Below, piece after piece: positions 44,205 through 54,700 of a DNA stretch of 64,000 nt (position 1 is the stretch's first letter; each line of letters opens with the position of its first letter). A model generated the notes under the pieces. It was not told the origin of the DNA and did no database searches. It was given only the letters and a program-made list of their open reading frames with translations. The position numbers were made by a program, and so were the translations under genes. The stretch covers positions 1 through 64,000 of the forward strand of contig CAVOSJ010000001.1 in NCBI GenBank assembly GCA_963698885.1, read 5' to 3'. This DNA is from JBARKJ01 sp963698885. Its GTDB lineage: Bacteria; Nitrospirota; JACRHJ01.

Positions 44205-45176
44205 ATGATGAAGTATATTGAAAAGTTTTTTTCCCGGCGCGCGGAATTTTGGTGCATGGCAGCCGTGCTGCTGGTGATGGCGGCACTTCCGGCCGTCAGC
44301 CTTGCAGCCCAGCCCTGCCCTGCCCAACGGGTTTTTTCCTCTCCCGAGGAGCTACGCCAGGCATTGATTGCGGCGGCTCAGGCAAAAGACAACGAGGCCA
44401 TGAGGGCGATTTTCGGGCCGGTCGCCTGCGAGCTTGAGCCGGGTGACCCGGTGGAGCAGGCCTCCGAGTTCGAGCATTTCGCCCAGCACGTGCTTGAGGG
44501 CGCCCTGCTCGTCAAGGAAGGTGAGACCAGGTTCACCCTTATTATCGGCGCTAAAAAATGGCCGTTTCCCGTGCCGATCGTAAAAAAGGGAGACACCTGG
44601 ATATTTGACACCGAGGCGGGCCGCGAAGAGCTTTTAAACCGGCGCATAGGCCACAACGAACTGCTTGCGATCAATGCATGCCGCGCCTACGTGGACGCGC
44701 AACGGGAATATTACAACATGCCTGAGCCGGACGGCGTCCAGATCCCCAAGTACGCCCAGCATATGATCAGCTCTCATGGCAGAAAGGACGGCCTCTACTG
44801 GCCGACCGCAGACGGAGAGAAAGAGAGCCCTCTGGGCCCGCTGGTCGCCAAGGCCAAGGAAGAAGGGTACATGGGAGAGCGAGGCGCGGGCGAGAACGGC
44901 CCCCGGCCTTTCCACGGCTATTATTTCCGGATGCTCAAGCGGCAGGGGCCAAGCGCCCCGGGCGGGGAGTTCAGCTATATCGTTAACGGCAACATGGTGG
45001 CGGGCCATGCACTGGTCGCCTACCCCGCCCGGTGGGGAGTCTCGGGAGTGATGACCTTCATTGTGAACCAGCGCGGCAGGGTATATCAGAAGGACCTGGG
45101 GCCGAAAACCGAGGAGATCGCCCGTAAAATGGAGGAGTACGACCCAGACCAGACTTGGAGGATGGTGGAAGAATAG
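44205..45176 (+). CDS. Exported DUF2950 protein
   Basis: The product is 323 aa, with a signal peptide (AAVLLVMAALPAVSLAA) and the DUF2950 features RVFSSPEELRQALIAAAQAK, NRRIGHNELLAINACRAYVD, FHGYYFRMLKRQGPSAPGG and GVSGVMTFIVNQRGRVYQKD. It lies 64 bases after the DUF3300 gene. The pair is recurrent in soil and sediment Gram-negatives and its biochemistry is not established. Confidence 0.9.
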   Translation: MMKYIEKFFSRRAEFWCMAAVLLVMAALPAVSLAAQPCPAQRVFSSPEELRQALIAAAQAKDNEAMRAIFGPVACELEPGDPVEQASEFEHFAQHVLEGALLVKEGETRFTLIIGAKKWPFPVPIVKKGDTWIFDTEAGREELLNRRIGHNELLAINACRAYVDAQREYYNMPEPDGVQIPKYAQHMISSHGRKDGLYWPTADGEKESPLGPLVAKAKEEGYMGERGAGENGPRPFHGYYFRMLKRQGPSAPGGEFSYIVNGNMVAGHALVAYPARWGVSGVMTFIVNQRGRVYQKDLGPKTEEIARKMEEYDPDQTWRMVEE

Positions 45177-45286
45177 GACTGGTCAAAATTCAACGCCCAT
45201 GCGCGGTGTCGCGGTCCGTAGCGATGCCCTGCCAACTCGCTCCTAAATCAAGCAAGCAACACCACACTTGAACTCAGGGTTGCGCC

Positions 45287-47944
45287 ATGAGAAAAGGTTT
45301 GTTCACGAAGTTCCCAGGCGTCTCACAGGCTCAACCATCCGGACAGCCCGGTTTGAACGGCCACGAACGGCAGATGGCGGAGCTTTGCGCTGTACCCATC
45401 CAGGAGGCGCTGGCTACGCTCAAAACCACCATACAGGGGTTGAGCGCCGAAGAAGCGGAACACCGCCTGAACGAGTACGGCTCCAACGAACTGTCTCATC
45501 TCAAGCGGTTGAGTTTCGGGGCCGACATGTTTCGCCGCCTGAGAAGCCCGCTTATCATTCAGCTTCTGATAATCGCTACCGTCTCAGGGATCATAGGGGA
45601 GTTGAAATCCGCCGTCATCGTCGGCGCAATGATAATTCTAAGCGTCGGATTGTCCTACATCCTTGACCGCCGGTCCAGCCAGGCAGTAGAAACTCTCGGC
45701 AAGCGCGTCCAGTCCAGGTCCTTCGTCTTGAGGGACGGGGCGGCGTCCGAGGTCAGGATATCCGAAATCGTTCCCGGCGATGTCGTGCTCCTGCAGGCCG
45801 GCTCCATCATTCCTGCGGACCTGCGCCTTATCGCCGTCAAGGATTTCTTCGTCAGCGAATCGACACTGACCGGAGAATCCATGCCCGTCGAGAAAACGAT
45901 TGCAAGCGCAGGCTTATCCTGCCAGTCCGCCATTGAACTGCCGAACGCCTGTTTCATGGGCACCTCGGTCACCAGCGGCACGGCTAAGGGCGTCGTGGTG
46001 AACACCGGCACCCGCACGCTGTTCGGCGCCATCTCGGAGCGGCTGTCGGAAAAGCGCGAGGAAACCAGCTTCGACCGGGGAGTCCGTTCCTTCACCTGGC
46101 TCATGATCCGGTTCATGGTGGTGATGGTCTGCGCGGTGTTCCTAATCGTGGGCCTCACAAAAGGCAACTGGCTGGAGGCGCTGCTTTTCGGTCTCTCCAT
46201 CGCGGTCGGCCTTACCCCTGAAATGTTGCCGATGATAGTTACCGTCAACCTGGCAAAAGGGGCGCTGACCATGGCCAAGAAGAAGGTCATCGTCAAGCGG
46301 CTCCCGGCTATTCAGAACTTCGGAGCCATCGACACCTTATGCACGGACAAGACGGGGACCCTGACTGAGGACCGTGTGGTCCTGGAGCACTATGTAGATA
46401 TCGTCGGACACACCAGCGAAGAGGTTCTTAACTACGCCTATCTCAACAGCTACTTCCAGACCGGCCTGCGCAACCTGATAGACTGCGCGGTAATCGACCA
46501 TGCCGACCTGGACGTCGAACATGACTGCCGGCTTGTGGACGAACTTCCATTTGATTTCCAGCGCCGCCGCATGTCCGTGGTGGTGGACTATGAAGGTGAC
46601 CACGTGCTGGTCTGCAAGGGCGCGGTGGAAGAAATTTACGCGTGTTGCAGACGCTACCAGATAGATGAAGAGATATACCCCCTGATCGACATGATCCGCG
46701 GGGACCTGTTCGAGGAAGTACAGAGGCTCAACCGTGACGGTTTCCGTGTCCTGGGAATCGCTTATCGGGAGTTCCCGCGCGACAAGAGCGTTTTCACGGT
46801 CGATGACGAAAGCCAGCTTATCCTGCTCGGCTATATCGCGTTCTTCGACCCGCCCAAAGTCTCCGCCACGGAGGCGCTTGCGCTTCTGGCCGGAGCCGGA
46901 GTGACCGTCAAGGTCCTGACCGGTGATAACGCCCTGGTGTCCGAGAAGGTCTGCCGGGACGTGTGCCTTGGTGTGGACCGGATGGTTACGGGGGCCGAGC
47001 TATCAAAGCTTTCGCCGGAGGAGTTTTCAAAGACGGTGGAGGAAAGCAACGTCTTCGTAAAGCTGTCCCCGGCGCAAAAAGAGCAGATCGTAAAAGACCT
47101 GCGTAACAACGGCCACGTGGTGGGGTTCATGGGGGACGGCATCAACGACGCCCCGGCGCTGAAAGCGGCCGACGTCGGCATCTCGGTGGATTCAGCCGTG
47201 GACGTGGCCAAGGAATCGGCGGACATCGTGCTCCTCGAGAAGAGCCTTCTTGTACTGGAAGAGGGCATCATGGAGGGCCGAAGGGTCTTCGCCAATATCG
47301 TCAAATACATACGCATGGGGGCAAGCTCCAATTTCGGCAACATGTTCAGCGTGGTCGGCGCCAGCTACCTGCTGCCTTTCCTTCCGATGCGGCCGGTGCA
47401 GATACTTACTAACAACCTGCTTTACGACTTCTCCCAGACCGGGATTCCGATGGACAACGTGGACGAGGAGCTTATAAGAAGGCCCCTCAAATGGGACATC
47501 GCCAACATCAAGCGGTTCATGGTCTTCATCGGGCCGATCAGCTCCATTTTCGATTACGCCACCTTCGCCCTGATGTGGTTCTTCTTCCGCTGCAATGTCT
47601 TCATGGACCCTGCGGCGAGCCCTTTGCAAAAGGGGTCGTTGGCAAAGCTCTTTCAGACGGGATGGTTCGTTGAGTCGCTGCTGACCCAGACGCTGATCGT
47701 CCACATCATCAGGACAAGGCGGGTACCTTTCTTCGGAAGCCGGGCCTCTTTGCATTTGACCTTGACCACTCTGACCATCATGGCCATCGGGGCGTGGCTG
47801 CCTTACTCGCCTTTCGCGTCCGATTTGGGGATGGTCCCACTGCCCGGCGTCTACTGGCTATGGATAATGTTATTCCTGGCGACATACGCCGTTTTGACCC
47901 ATCGGGTGAAAACCTGGTTCTTCAATCGTTACGGAGGTAATTAA
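45287..47944 (+). CDS. mgtA: MgtA-type (P-IIIB) magnesium-transporting ATPase
   Basis: The product is 885 aa, close to E. coli MgtA (898). Motifs in order: PGDVVLLQAGSIIPADLRL, LTGES (actuator), CTDKTGTLTED with the phosphorylated Asp near residue 355, KGAVEEIYACC (nucleotide binding), MGDGINDAPALKAADVGIS (hinge), then the C-terminal six-helix part. Substrate assignment to Mg2+ rests on the close P-IIIB wording and is probable. Three bases separate it from the PTS-IIA-like gene, so they are likely one operon. Confidence 0.9.
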   Translation: MRKGLFTKFPGVSQAQPSGQPGLNGHERQMAELCAVPIQEALATLKTTIQGLSAEEAEHRLNEYGSNELSHLKRLSFGADMFRRLRSPLIIQLLIIATVSGIIGELKSAVIVGAMIILSVGLSYILDRRSSQAVETLGKRVQSRSFVLRDGAASEVRISEIVPGDVVLLQAGSIIPADLRLIAVKDFFVSESTLTGESMPVEKTIASAGLSCQSAIELPNACFMGTSVTSGTAKGVVVNTGTRTLFGAISERLSEKREETSFDRGVRSFTWLMIRFMVVMVCAVFLIVGLTKGNWLEALLFGLSIAVGLTPEMLPMIVTVNLAKGALTMAKKKVIVKRLPAIQNFGAIDTLCTDKTGTLTEDRVVLEHYVDIVGHTSEEVLNYAYLNSYFQTGLRNLIDCAVIDHADLDVEHDCRLVDELPFDFQRRRMSVVVDYEGDHVLVCKGAVEEIYACCRRYQIDEEIYPLIDMIRGDLFEEVQRLNRDGFRVLGIAYREFPRDKSVFTVDDESQLILLGYIAFFDPPKVSATEALALLAGAGVTVKVLTGDNALVSEKVCRDVCLGVDRMVTGAELSKLSPEEFSKTVEESNVFVKLSPAQKEQIVKDLRNNGHVVGFMGDGINDAPALKAADVGISVDSAVDVAKESADIVLLEKSLLVLEEGIMEGRRVFANIVKYIRMGASSNFGNMFSVVGASYLLPFLPMRPVQILTNNLLYDFSQTGIPMDNVDEELIRRPLKWDIANIKRFMVFIGPISSIFDYATFALMWFFFRCNVFMDPAASPLQKGSLAKLFQTGWFVESLLTQTLIVHIIRTRRVPFFGSRASLHLTLTTLTIMAIGAWLPYSPFASDLGMVPLPGVYWLWIMLFLATYAVLTHRVKTWFFNRYGGN

Positions 47945-47947
47945 TAG

Positions 47948-48751
47948 ATGGATAGCCTCTTGGACGCCATACAGGAAGGCAGGCTGTTCGAACTGCCTGA
48001 ACACGATAAGGGGCACGCGTTACAGTTCTTAGCGCATATCATCGAAGCCTTTCCGGAAGTTCCCGGCGGGACGGACGTGGTCGGACATGTAATGGACAGG
48101 GAGCAGGAGACCAACACCGCGCTCGGCAAGGGATGGGCCTGCCCCCATGCGCGCGTACCGTTCGATGAAGACCTCATGTGCGTGATCGGATGGAGCCCCG
48201 TGGGTATCGATTACGGAGCGCCGGACGGAAAGCCCGTATCGCTGCTCGTCATGTACCTGGTCCCGGATAACCAGAGGAACCATTACCTTCGCGAGATATC
48301 CATGCTCGCCAAGGCGCTTGAAACCTATCCCGGCCTCGAAAAACTGCGTGAAGCGAAAGACTTAAACGATATTCGCAGCCATCTGCTCGACTTAATTGAC
48401 GCCACCAAGGAAACGGCCGGGCCGGATGCGCGGGCCAGGATGATCCGGCTGCAAGCCAAGCCAGCCGCCGAAGCTGTCTCCTTCCGCGAACTTTCGAACC
48501 TGATTGTAGAGCCGGTCACCCTGATATCGAGTCCGAATATGAAGCCGATTGCCCTTACGCACAATCCCAGACTAGCGGATTGGCTCGACGCCGCGACCGG
48601 ACTTATAGAGAAGCTGGCCGCCGACGGCGTGTACCAGAACGGCGAGTGGCGCATTCTACGACGGGAAAAAGCCTCCTACGAAGGCGGCCGGTTCGCATAT
48701 GACTGTCTGGCTATCAGGCAGGTCCCCAATAATTCGGGGCGAACAAAATGA
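47948..48751 (+). CDS. PTS EIIA (PtsN)-like protein with extra C-terminal domain
   Basis: The product is 267 aa. The N-terminal 150 residues follow the EIIA-Ntr pattern: TDVVGHVMDREQETNTALGK, GWACPHARVPFDEDL (the phospho-accepting His is in PHAR) and VSLLVMYLVPDNQRNHYLRE. The C-terminal 110 residues are unassigned. No EI or HPr gene is nearby. Its position directly after the magnesium ATPase suggests a regulatory role in ion transport, which is inference. Confidence 0.75.
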   Translation: MDSLLDAIQEGRLFELPEHDKGHALQFLAHIIEAFPEVPGGTDVVGHVMDREQETNTALGKGWACPHARVPFDEDLMCVIGWSPVGIDYGAPDGKPVSLLVMYLVPDNQRNHYLREISMLAKALETYPGLEKLREAKDLNDIRSHLLDLIDATKETAGPDARARMIRLQAKPAAEAVSFRELSNLIVEPVTLISSPNMKPIALTHNPRLADWLDAATGLIEKLAADGVYQNGEWRILRREKASYEGGRFAYDCLAIRQVPNNSGRTK

Positions 48752-48819
48752 CACGATTGCCGTCCTGATTTTTCCCAAAAAAAGTTGCATAAGGCCTCTT
48801 TTCCCGCTATTATCCACAC

Positions 48820-49572
48820 ATGAGAAAAGACCGCTGGCAGATGAAATTCGGCATTATCCTTCTTTTCCTTGCCGCCGCATTATACTTCCTGCATTACCTC
48901 TTATTTCACGACCTCCGTCATATTTTTATTTATCTGGTCGGCGAGCTGGCATTCCTGCCAGTCGAGGTCCTGGTAGTCACACTGATAATCCATAAGCTAT
49001 TGGACAGGAAAGAGCGGGAACTGCGGCTTAATAAGATGAACATGGTAATCGGGGTCTTCTTCAGCGAGATAGGCAGAGACATGCTGAAAGAATTCCAGGA
49101 GTTCGACCCTGACAGGGAAGGGCTTTTGAGGCTTTATAGTTTATCGTCCGAATGGAAGCCGGAGGATTTCGCCTCGCTTTCAAGAAAGATTTCCGCCCAT
49201 GCGCTCGATATAGATTATAAGCTTGGGGACCTTGGCGAGTTGAGAAATATCCTGATAGAGAAAAGGCAGTTCCTCCTTGGGCTCCTTGAAAACCCGAACC
49301 TCCTGGAACATGAGACCTTTACCGACCTGCTCTGGGCGATTTTTCATCTGATGGAAGAGCTGGCGCGAAGGGGTAACCTTGACGATATCCCGGTTACGGA
49401 CGGCAAACACCTGGCGGGGGACATCGAGCGGGCTTATAGCCTGTTGCTTGTCGAGTGGGTGGCCTATATCAAGCACTTAAATGAGCAGTATCCATTTCTT
49501 TTTTCGCTTGAGTTCAGGACAAACCCTTTCGACAAAGAGGCTAAGGCCACTGTAACAGCATATAATCCGTAA
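48820..49572 (+). CDS. Two-helix membrane protein with helical cytoplasmic domain, function unknown
   Basis: The product is 250 aa. Hydrophobic segments at about 10-28 and 32-57 precede a basic stretch (DRKERELRLNKMN) and a long helical domain (EFQEFDPDREGLLRLYSLSS...HLMEELARRG). An internal Met at 48841 is an alternative start. I do not recognise the family. Bases 49573-49812 hold no gene. Confidence 0.75.
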   Translation: MRKDRWQMKFGIILLFLAAALYFLHYLLFHDLRHIFIYLVGELAFLPVEVLVVTLIIHKLLDRKERELRLNKMNMVIGVFFSEIGRDMLKEFQEFDPDREGLLRLYSLSSEWKPEDFASLSRKISAHALDIDYKLGDLGELRNILIEKRQFLLGLLENPNLLEHETFTDLLWAIFHLMEELARRGNLDDIPVTDGKHLAGDIERAYSLLLVEWVAYIKHLNEQYPFLFSLEFRTNPFDKEAKATVTAYNP

Positions 49573-49812
49573 GGTCAGCCACCTGGGATTATGGGCCGTG
49601 CTGTCGAACGTCAGAAGTCGGCCTCCATCGCTCCGCCCTCGGCGAAAGTCCTGTCGGGGTCTTCAGCGGCAATTCATGCGTCATCGTGATTGAAAACTAT
49701 TCCGAAATAGGTTAGAATGCAAACGGTTGCCTAAATTAGCGAGGAAATTCGAGTAATTGCCTTTTACGTCTTGTTCAGGCGAAAAGGGTGAACCCAAAGC
49801 GAGTACACCATC

Positions 49813-51198
49813 ATGACCGCCGCCCGCATCCTCATCGTGGAAGACAACGCCAGCTATGGCGCCAGACCTTGAAGAGCCAGCTGAGCGACTTCGGGTGCGA
49901 GATTACCGTGGCGCGCTCCGCGGAAGAAGCTATGGCATTCCTTGAAAAGGAGAGCTACGAGCTAATCGTCTCCGAACTCGTTCATGCCGGGGATGGACGG
50001 ACATGATTTGCTCGTGTCGGTGCGCGAAAAAGGTTTCGATATGCCCTTTATTATTGTCGCGGCCCACGGCAGCGTGGAAACAGCGGTCAAAGCCATGAAG
50101 AGCGGCGCATTCGATTACCTGAACAAAGATTGCTCGGGCGATGAACTTGCCCTTGTTATCAAGCGGGCGCTGGAATTTGGCCGTCTGACGATAGAGAACA
50201 GCTCGAATAAGAAGTTCAAGGAATACGTAGTAAGCCGCCACCTTTTCCAGTCTATAGTGACCCATTCACCGGCTATGAGCGAGGCGTTGAAAGCCGCTGA
50301 AATGGTGGCGGCCTCGCCGCTTACCACCGTTGCCATCTACGGCGAAAGCGGAGTTGGCAAGGAGGTCCTGGCCCGGGACATCCATTTTGCGAGCGGCGGT
50401 CTGCCGTCCAATTTTGTGGCGATCAATTGCGCAGCGGTCCCCGAAACCCTCCTGGAAAGCGAGCTTTTCGGGCATGTCAAGGGAGCCTTCACCGGGGCCG
50501 ACAGGGACAGGGACGGCAAGTTCGCGCTGGCCGATGGCGGCACCTTGCTGTTAGACGAGATAGGCGACATGCCGCTTTCCCTCCAGGTCAAGCTCCTGAG
50601 GGTCCTTGAGGAGCGCGTCTATTATAAAATCGGCTCCGACCGGTTGCTGCCGGTTGGCTTCCGCGTAATCGCGGCAACCCACCGGGACCTTGAAACCCTC
50701 GTCCGGCAGGGAAAATTCAGGGAAGACCTGTTCCACCGGTTGAATGTCTTCCCCATCGTTATCCCGCCTCTCAGAGAACGGAAGGAAGACATCCTGCTAT
50801 TCGTGAAGCAATTTTTGCCCGAATTCCGACAACACCAGGGAAAGGCCCTTCCCGGAATATCCCGCAAGGCCATGGATGTGATCATGGCATATGACTGGCC
50901 TGGAAATATACGGGAACTTAGAAACTGTCTGGAGCGGGCCGCTATCCTTGTAAACGGAGAACTGGTACGCCCGGAGCACCTCGTAATTTATAAAGACCAC
51001 AAAGCCGCATCGAATGGCGGCATGGACTTTCATCTGAAATTTAACGACGGCGAGTTTTCTCTCGAAGCCGTGGTAAACAGGGTCTTGGATGAGACGCTGA
51101 AAAGCTGCGGCGGCAACAAGTCGCTTGCCGCACAGCGGCTAAAGATTAACCGGAAGATGTTCAACCGGAAAAAAACGTCAATGGAAAAAGATAATTAG
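49813..51198 (+). CDS. NtrC-family sigma54 response regulator, Glu at phospho-site, two frameshifts
   Basis: ATG 49813 starts MTAARILIVEDNASYG. Shifts near 49857 and 49975 are needed to join the receiver domain; from 49984 the frame is intact (404 aa). The receiver reads ELIVSELV-MPGMDGHDLL: the position of the phospho-accepting Asp is Glu. The AAA+ domain has GESGVGKEV, GAFTGA and LLLDEIGDMP, and the C-terminus is a Fis-type HTH (GNKSLAAQRLKINRKMFNRK). About 461 aa. No histidine kinase gene adjoins it. A sigma54 promoter and two palindromes lie just downstream, the obvious target. Confidence 0.85.
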
Positions 51199-51218
51199 GA
51201 CCTGAAGATTTGGGACAA

Positions 51219-51235
51219 TGGCCCAATTTGGGCCA
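51219..51235. promoter_or_regulatory. Palindromic activator site 1
   Basis: TGGCCCAATTTGGGCCA is a perfect 17-bp palindrome (7-bp arms), 20 bases after the stop of the activator gene and about 180 bases upstream of the sigma54 -24 element. Confidence 0.7.
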
Positions 51236-51343
51236 AACTCTTTCCCCCGTTAGTTCCCCCTTAGCCAACCATTTAATTTTTCAGAGAAATTTCCTTTAAT
51301 TCCGCTCCTCTCGCACCTCAAGGGCGTTGCATCGAGAAATCAT

Positions 51344-51360
51344 TGGCCCTAAATGGGCCA
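51344..51360. promoter_or_regulatory. Palindromic activator site 2
   Basis: TGGCCCTAAATGGGCCA has the same 17-bp length and the same arms as site 1 (15 of 17 positions identical), 125 bases further on and 54 bases upstream of the -24 element. Paired sites like these are typical upstream activating sequences for NtrC-type proteins. Confidence 0.7.
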
Positions 51361-51413
51361 GGCCGCGATATCTGCTTTCATCGTAACTGTTTGAATTTAA
51401 ATATATTTTTTAT

Positions 51414-51429
51414 TGGCACGACTCTTGCT
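51414..51429 (+). promoter_or_regulatory. sigma54 promoter of the small NHLP-like gene
   Basis: TGGCAC-N5-TTGCT matches the -24/-12 consensus as well as the nif promoters do. The predicted start is near 51440, a 64-base leader before ATG 51504. The 305-base gap from 51199 holds this promoter and its two palindromes and no gene. Confidence 0.9.
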
Positions 51430-51503
51430 AATACTAAGGTAGTAGTAAGAACATTTCTAACCTAATAATCGTTAGCTGTTTCAATTAACCGAGGAAAATC
51501 GCC

Positions 51504-51728
51504 ATGTCTCAAAAAGCCGTAGAGCAGTTCATCGGACGCCTTGTTACCGATGCGAGTTTTCGTGAAAGGGCTTCACATGAATTGAACGCGGTCTGCATCG
51601 AAGAGGGGTATGACTTAACCGATGCGGAACGCCAAATCGTAGGGTCGCTGGACTTTGAGCGTCTGGCACAGGCAGAAGAGTTCTGGCTGGACGACCGGAT
51701 CAAGCGGTTTACACATTACGTCCAGTAA
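51504..51728 (+). CDS. Small NHLP-clan-like (Franean1_4349/Os1348-type) protein
   Basis: The product is 74 aa, with CGAGGAAAA before the ATG. The N-terminus SQKAVEQFIGRLVTDASFRE and the later EEGYDLTDAERQIVGSLDFE follow the pattern of Franean1_4349/Os1348 proteins, short relatives of nitrile-hydratase-like RiPP leader peptides (a V-x-x-x-I-G-R-L-V-T-D-x-x-F-R start, then a D-L-T-D/E-E-E segment). There is no double-Gly cleavage site or Cys/Ser-rich core, and no RiPP-modifying enzyme in the window. It may be a RiPP precursor relative or a stand-alone regulatory protein. It is the first gene behind the sigma54 promoter. Confidence 0.7.
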   Translation: MSQKAVEQFIGRLVTDASFRERASHELNAVCIEEGYDLTDAERQIVGSLDFERLAQAEEFWLDDRIKRFTHYVQ

Positions 51729-51756
51729 ATTTAAAAGGCACTGCGAGTAACAGGTA

Positions 51757-54700
51757 ATGCATAAAAGTTTTCTCCTTTTAACACGGTATTAACCAGCCTG
51801 CTTGCGGCGATGGCGGTCCTTTGTCTCGCGATCCCGGCGCAGGCCTCTTATATCACACGCTTCACGACCATCGACACGGGCGCGATGACCTTTACCGGCA
51901 ATACACTTGGCCTTGATAAGACAGCTGGCCAGAACAACCCTGGCACGGCAGGCTCGATAGGCGCATTCATAGACCACCAACCCCACTTCGCAGGTCGGCA
52001 CTTATCCGGCGGGCACGACCCTCACATGGTCCCAGAACTCCTCATCCGGCTCAGCTCAACATACCGGCGGGGAGCACCATACTTTACGCGGAACTGATCT
52101 GGGGCGGCAATATATATCCGCCGAGCTCGCACCCCCCAGGACGTGTCGGCGTATTTGAACAACAGCGTCACGATGACCACTCCATTCCGGTTCCTACCCC
52201 ATATCCCCGGACGGCCAGACGGCGAAAACGTGCGGAGATTCCACCCATTACTTCTATGTGCGCTCGGCCGACGTGACAGCTTACGTGCAGTCGGCCGGGG
52301 GACGGGACATACAACGGTCGGCTGGCGTCCCCGCGACGAGTTGATCCCAACGACGACAGCAACAACTGCGCGGGCTGGACGCTCGCGGTGGTCTATCAGG
52401 AACACGGCATTGCCCATAAGGAGCATGTCCGTTTTCGTCGGATGCGAGTTCACGGCCCCGACCGGAGGCTCCACGGCATCCGCCGTAGCGGGCTTCTGCG
52501 TGAACAACGCTGGGCACCATCAACGCCCGACTGATGGTAAGCGCCATGGAAGGCGACATAGACCTTACCGGCGACCAGATGCTGTTCGGCCCGGCCGGCG
52601 CCATGCAGCCGGTATCCGGGCCGAACAACCAGGTGGGCAATTTCTTCGGCAAGCCAGATAAACAAGGACACCGGCGCCTCGATACGTGCGGGACGTTCGG
52701 CAGCCTGAACGCGGACGGCGCAGCCGCGGGAGCGCGCCAGGGCTGGGACATAACAAACGTTGACGTCTCAGGCATACTCCAGCACGGGCAGACTGCGGCC
52801 AGCGCCCAAGGGACGACAAACGGTGACGGGTATGCAATAAGCTCCATCGGAATACAGGTGGACGTCGGCGCGCCGACGTTCCCGACAACAGTCATGACCG
52901 TCGACAAGGCGACGACCTATGTCGGCGATACGCTGACATACACCACGAGACTCGACAACACTACCGGCTCGGCCAGCGCGCAGAGCGTGGTATATACATC
53001 CTGCCCGCCGCCAGTATACTTCGTTCATCAGCCGGGACCGTGAAAACCAGCACGGACGGTGTCACCTATACCTCCGTCTCCGGCGCCAACCCCACCGCTG
53101 GTTTTAATATCGGCAACATGGCCGTGGGCGCACAGTTATGGGTCCAGTACCAGGTGATGGTTAATGCGGTCCCGCTCTCGCCGGCGCCGGCGTCTTATGT
53201 AACCAATTCAAGCTGGACATATAATTACTTTCCGCCTGCCCCGGAGCACCGCTCTCCAGGCAACCACGAGCTCCAATAACACGACAGCGACGCTGATAGA
53301 CAGGCTCGATGCCAGCCAAGGCCGCGAGCGTGAGACGGCGGGAGGCACGGCGACAATTACATGGACCATAACGGTTGCCAACACCGGTTTGACCAACACC
53401 TCGGGGTCATGGCTTGCGGACGCCGTACCCGCCGGCACGACATATGCAGCCGGTTCCACGACCATGAACGGCGCCGCTGTCGCTGACGTGGGCGGCCACA
53501 TGCCTTTTTCGCGTCGGGCGGCCTGATACACGGCCCCGGCAGGGCCGCGGGCGTGGTCGATTCCGGCGATACGGTCACGGTCGTATTCAAATCGACATGT
53601 CCGACAGACTTCCCTGCCAAAACGAACACGGCCACCATATACCCCAACGGCACCGCCGGGACCGACGCGTCCGTGCAGGCAATCGCGAAGCACGTCCCCG
53701 ATCAACGCCGACCTCGGCGTAGCCGTAACGGACGGCGCGACGACAAAATGCCCGGCACCTCCGACACTATACGGTCACCGTCACCAACAGCGCCGGGCCG
53801 GCAACGGTCACGAGCCTTACGCTCTCCGTCCCCCTTCCCGCGGCAGTACTGTCTCCTTCATATACGGCTTCGACCGGCGCGTACAACTCCGGCAACCGGA
53901 AGCGTGGACAGGGCTTAACCTTACGCGGCAGGGCAGCAGTATTACCCTTACGATAACGGGAACGATAGACCCGACGGCCACTGGTTCGCTCGCCGTTACC
54001 GCGACGGTCGTACGTCTCCGCCCGGCATTACTGACCCCAATTCAGCGCGAACAACACCGCCACGGACACCGACACGCTCACCCCCCAGGTGGACCTTTCG
54101 ATCACGAATACGGACGGACAAACTACGGCCCTGCCCGGAACCCAGGTCACGTATACCATCACGGTCACCAACAGCGGGCCGAGCAGTATTACGAGCTGCT
54201 GGGTAAGAGACACCATCCCGGCAAACCTTCAGAACCCGGTTTATACGCCCAACATGGGCACGTATAACAGTTACTTCACAATATTGGACCGACGTCAACC
54301 TGGCTTCAGGCCAAAGCGCCGTGCTGACGGTCCAGGGCACCGTGCTGGCCGGCACCCCGACCCTGGTGTATTCCGTCACGGTATCCACTCCGTACAATAC
54401 GACCGACCCAAACCTGGCGAATAACACCGCCTCGGACACGGATACCGTGCTCAATCTCTCGGCGACCGAAACCGTGAGCCCGTCCCCGGTCCGACGCGGG
54501 CGGCACCGTAACCTATACTGTTACCCTTACGAGCGTCAGCAGTACCGCGACGACCGTTACCAGCGTGTCGGATGCGCTCCCGTCCGGGTTCACCTACAAG
54601 ACGGGCACGACAACCGGCCTGACGACAACCAACCCGACCGGGAGCACCGGGACGATTACCTGGAACGGAAGCTGGACGCTGCCCGCGAACGGCAATCTGA

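Noticed and set aside
51504..51728. Complete RiPP biosynthetic cluster
   Set aside because: The small protein resembles NHLP-clan leaders, but no cyclodehydratase, radical SAM maturase of RiPP type, LanM or peptidase-ABC transporter lies in the window; the radical SAM gene at 36.9 kb is far away and of the B12-binding type.
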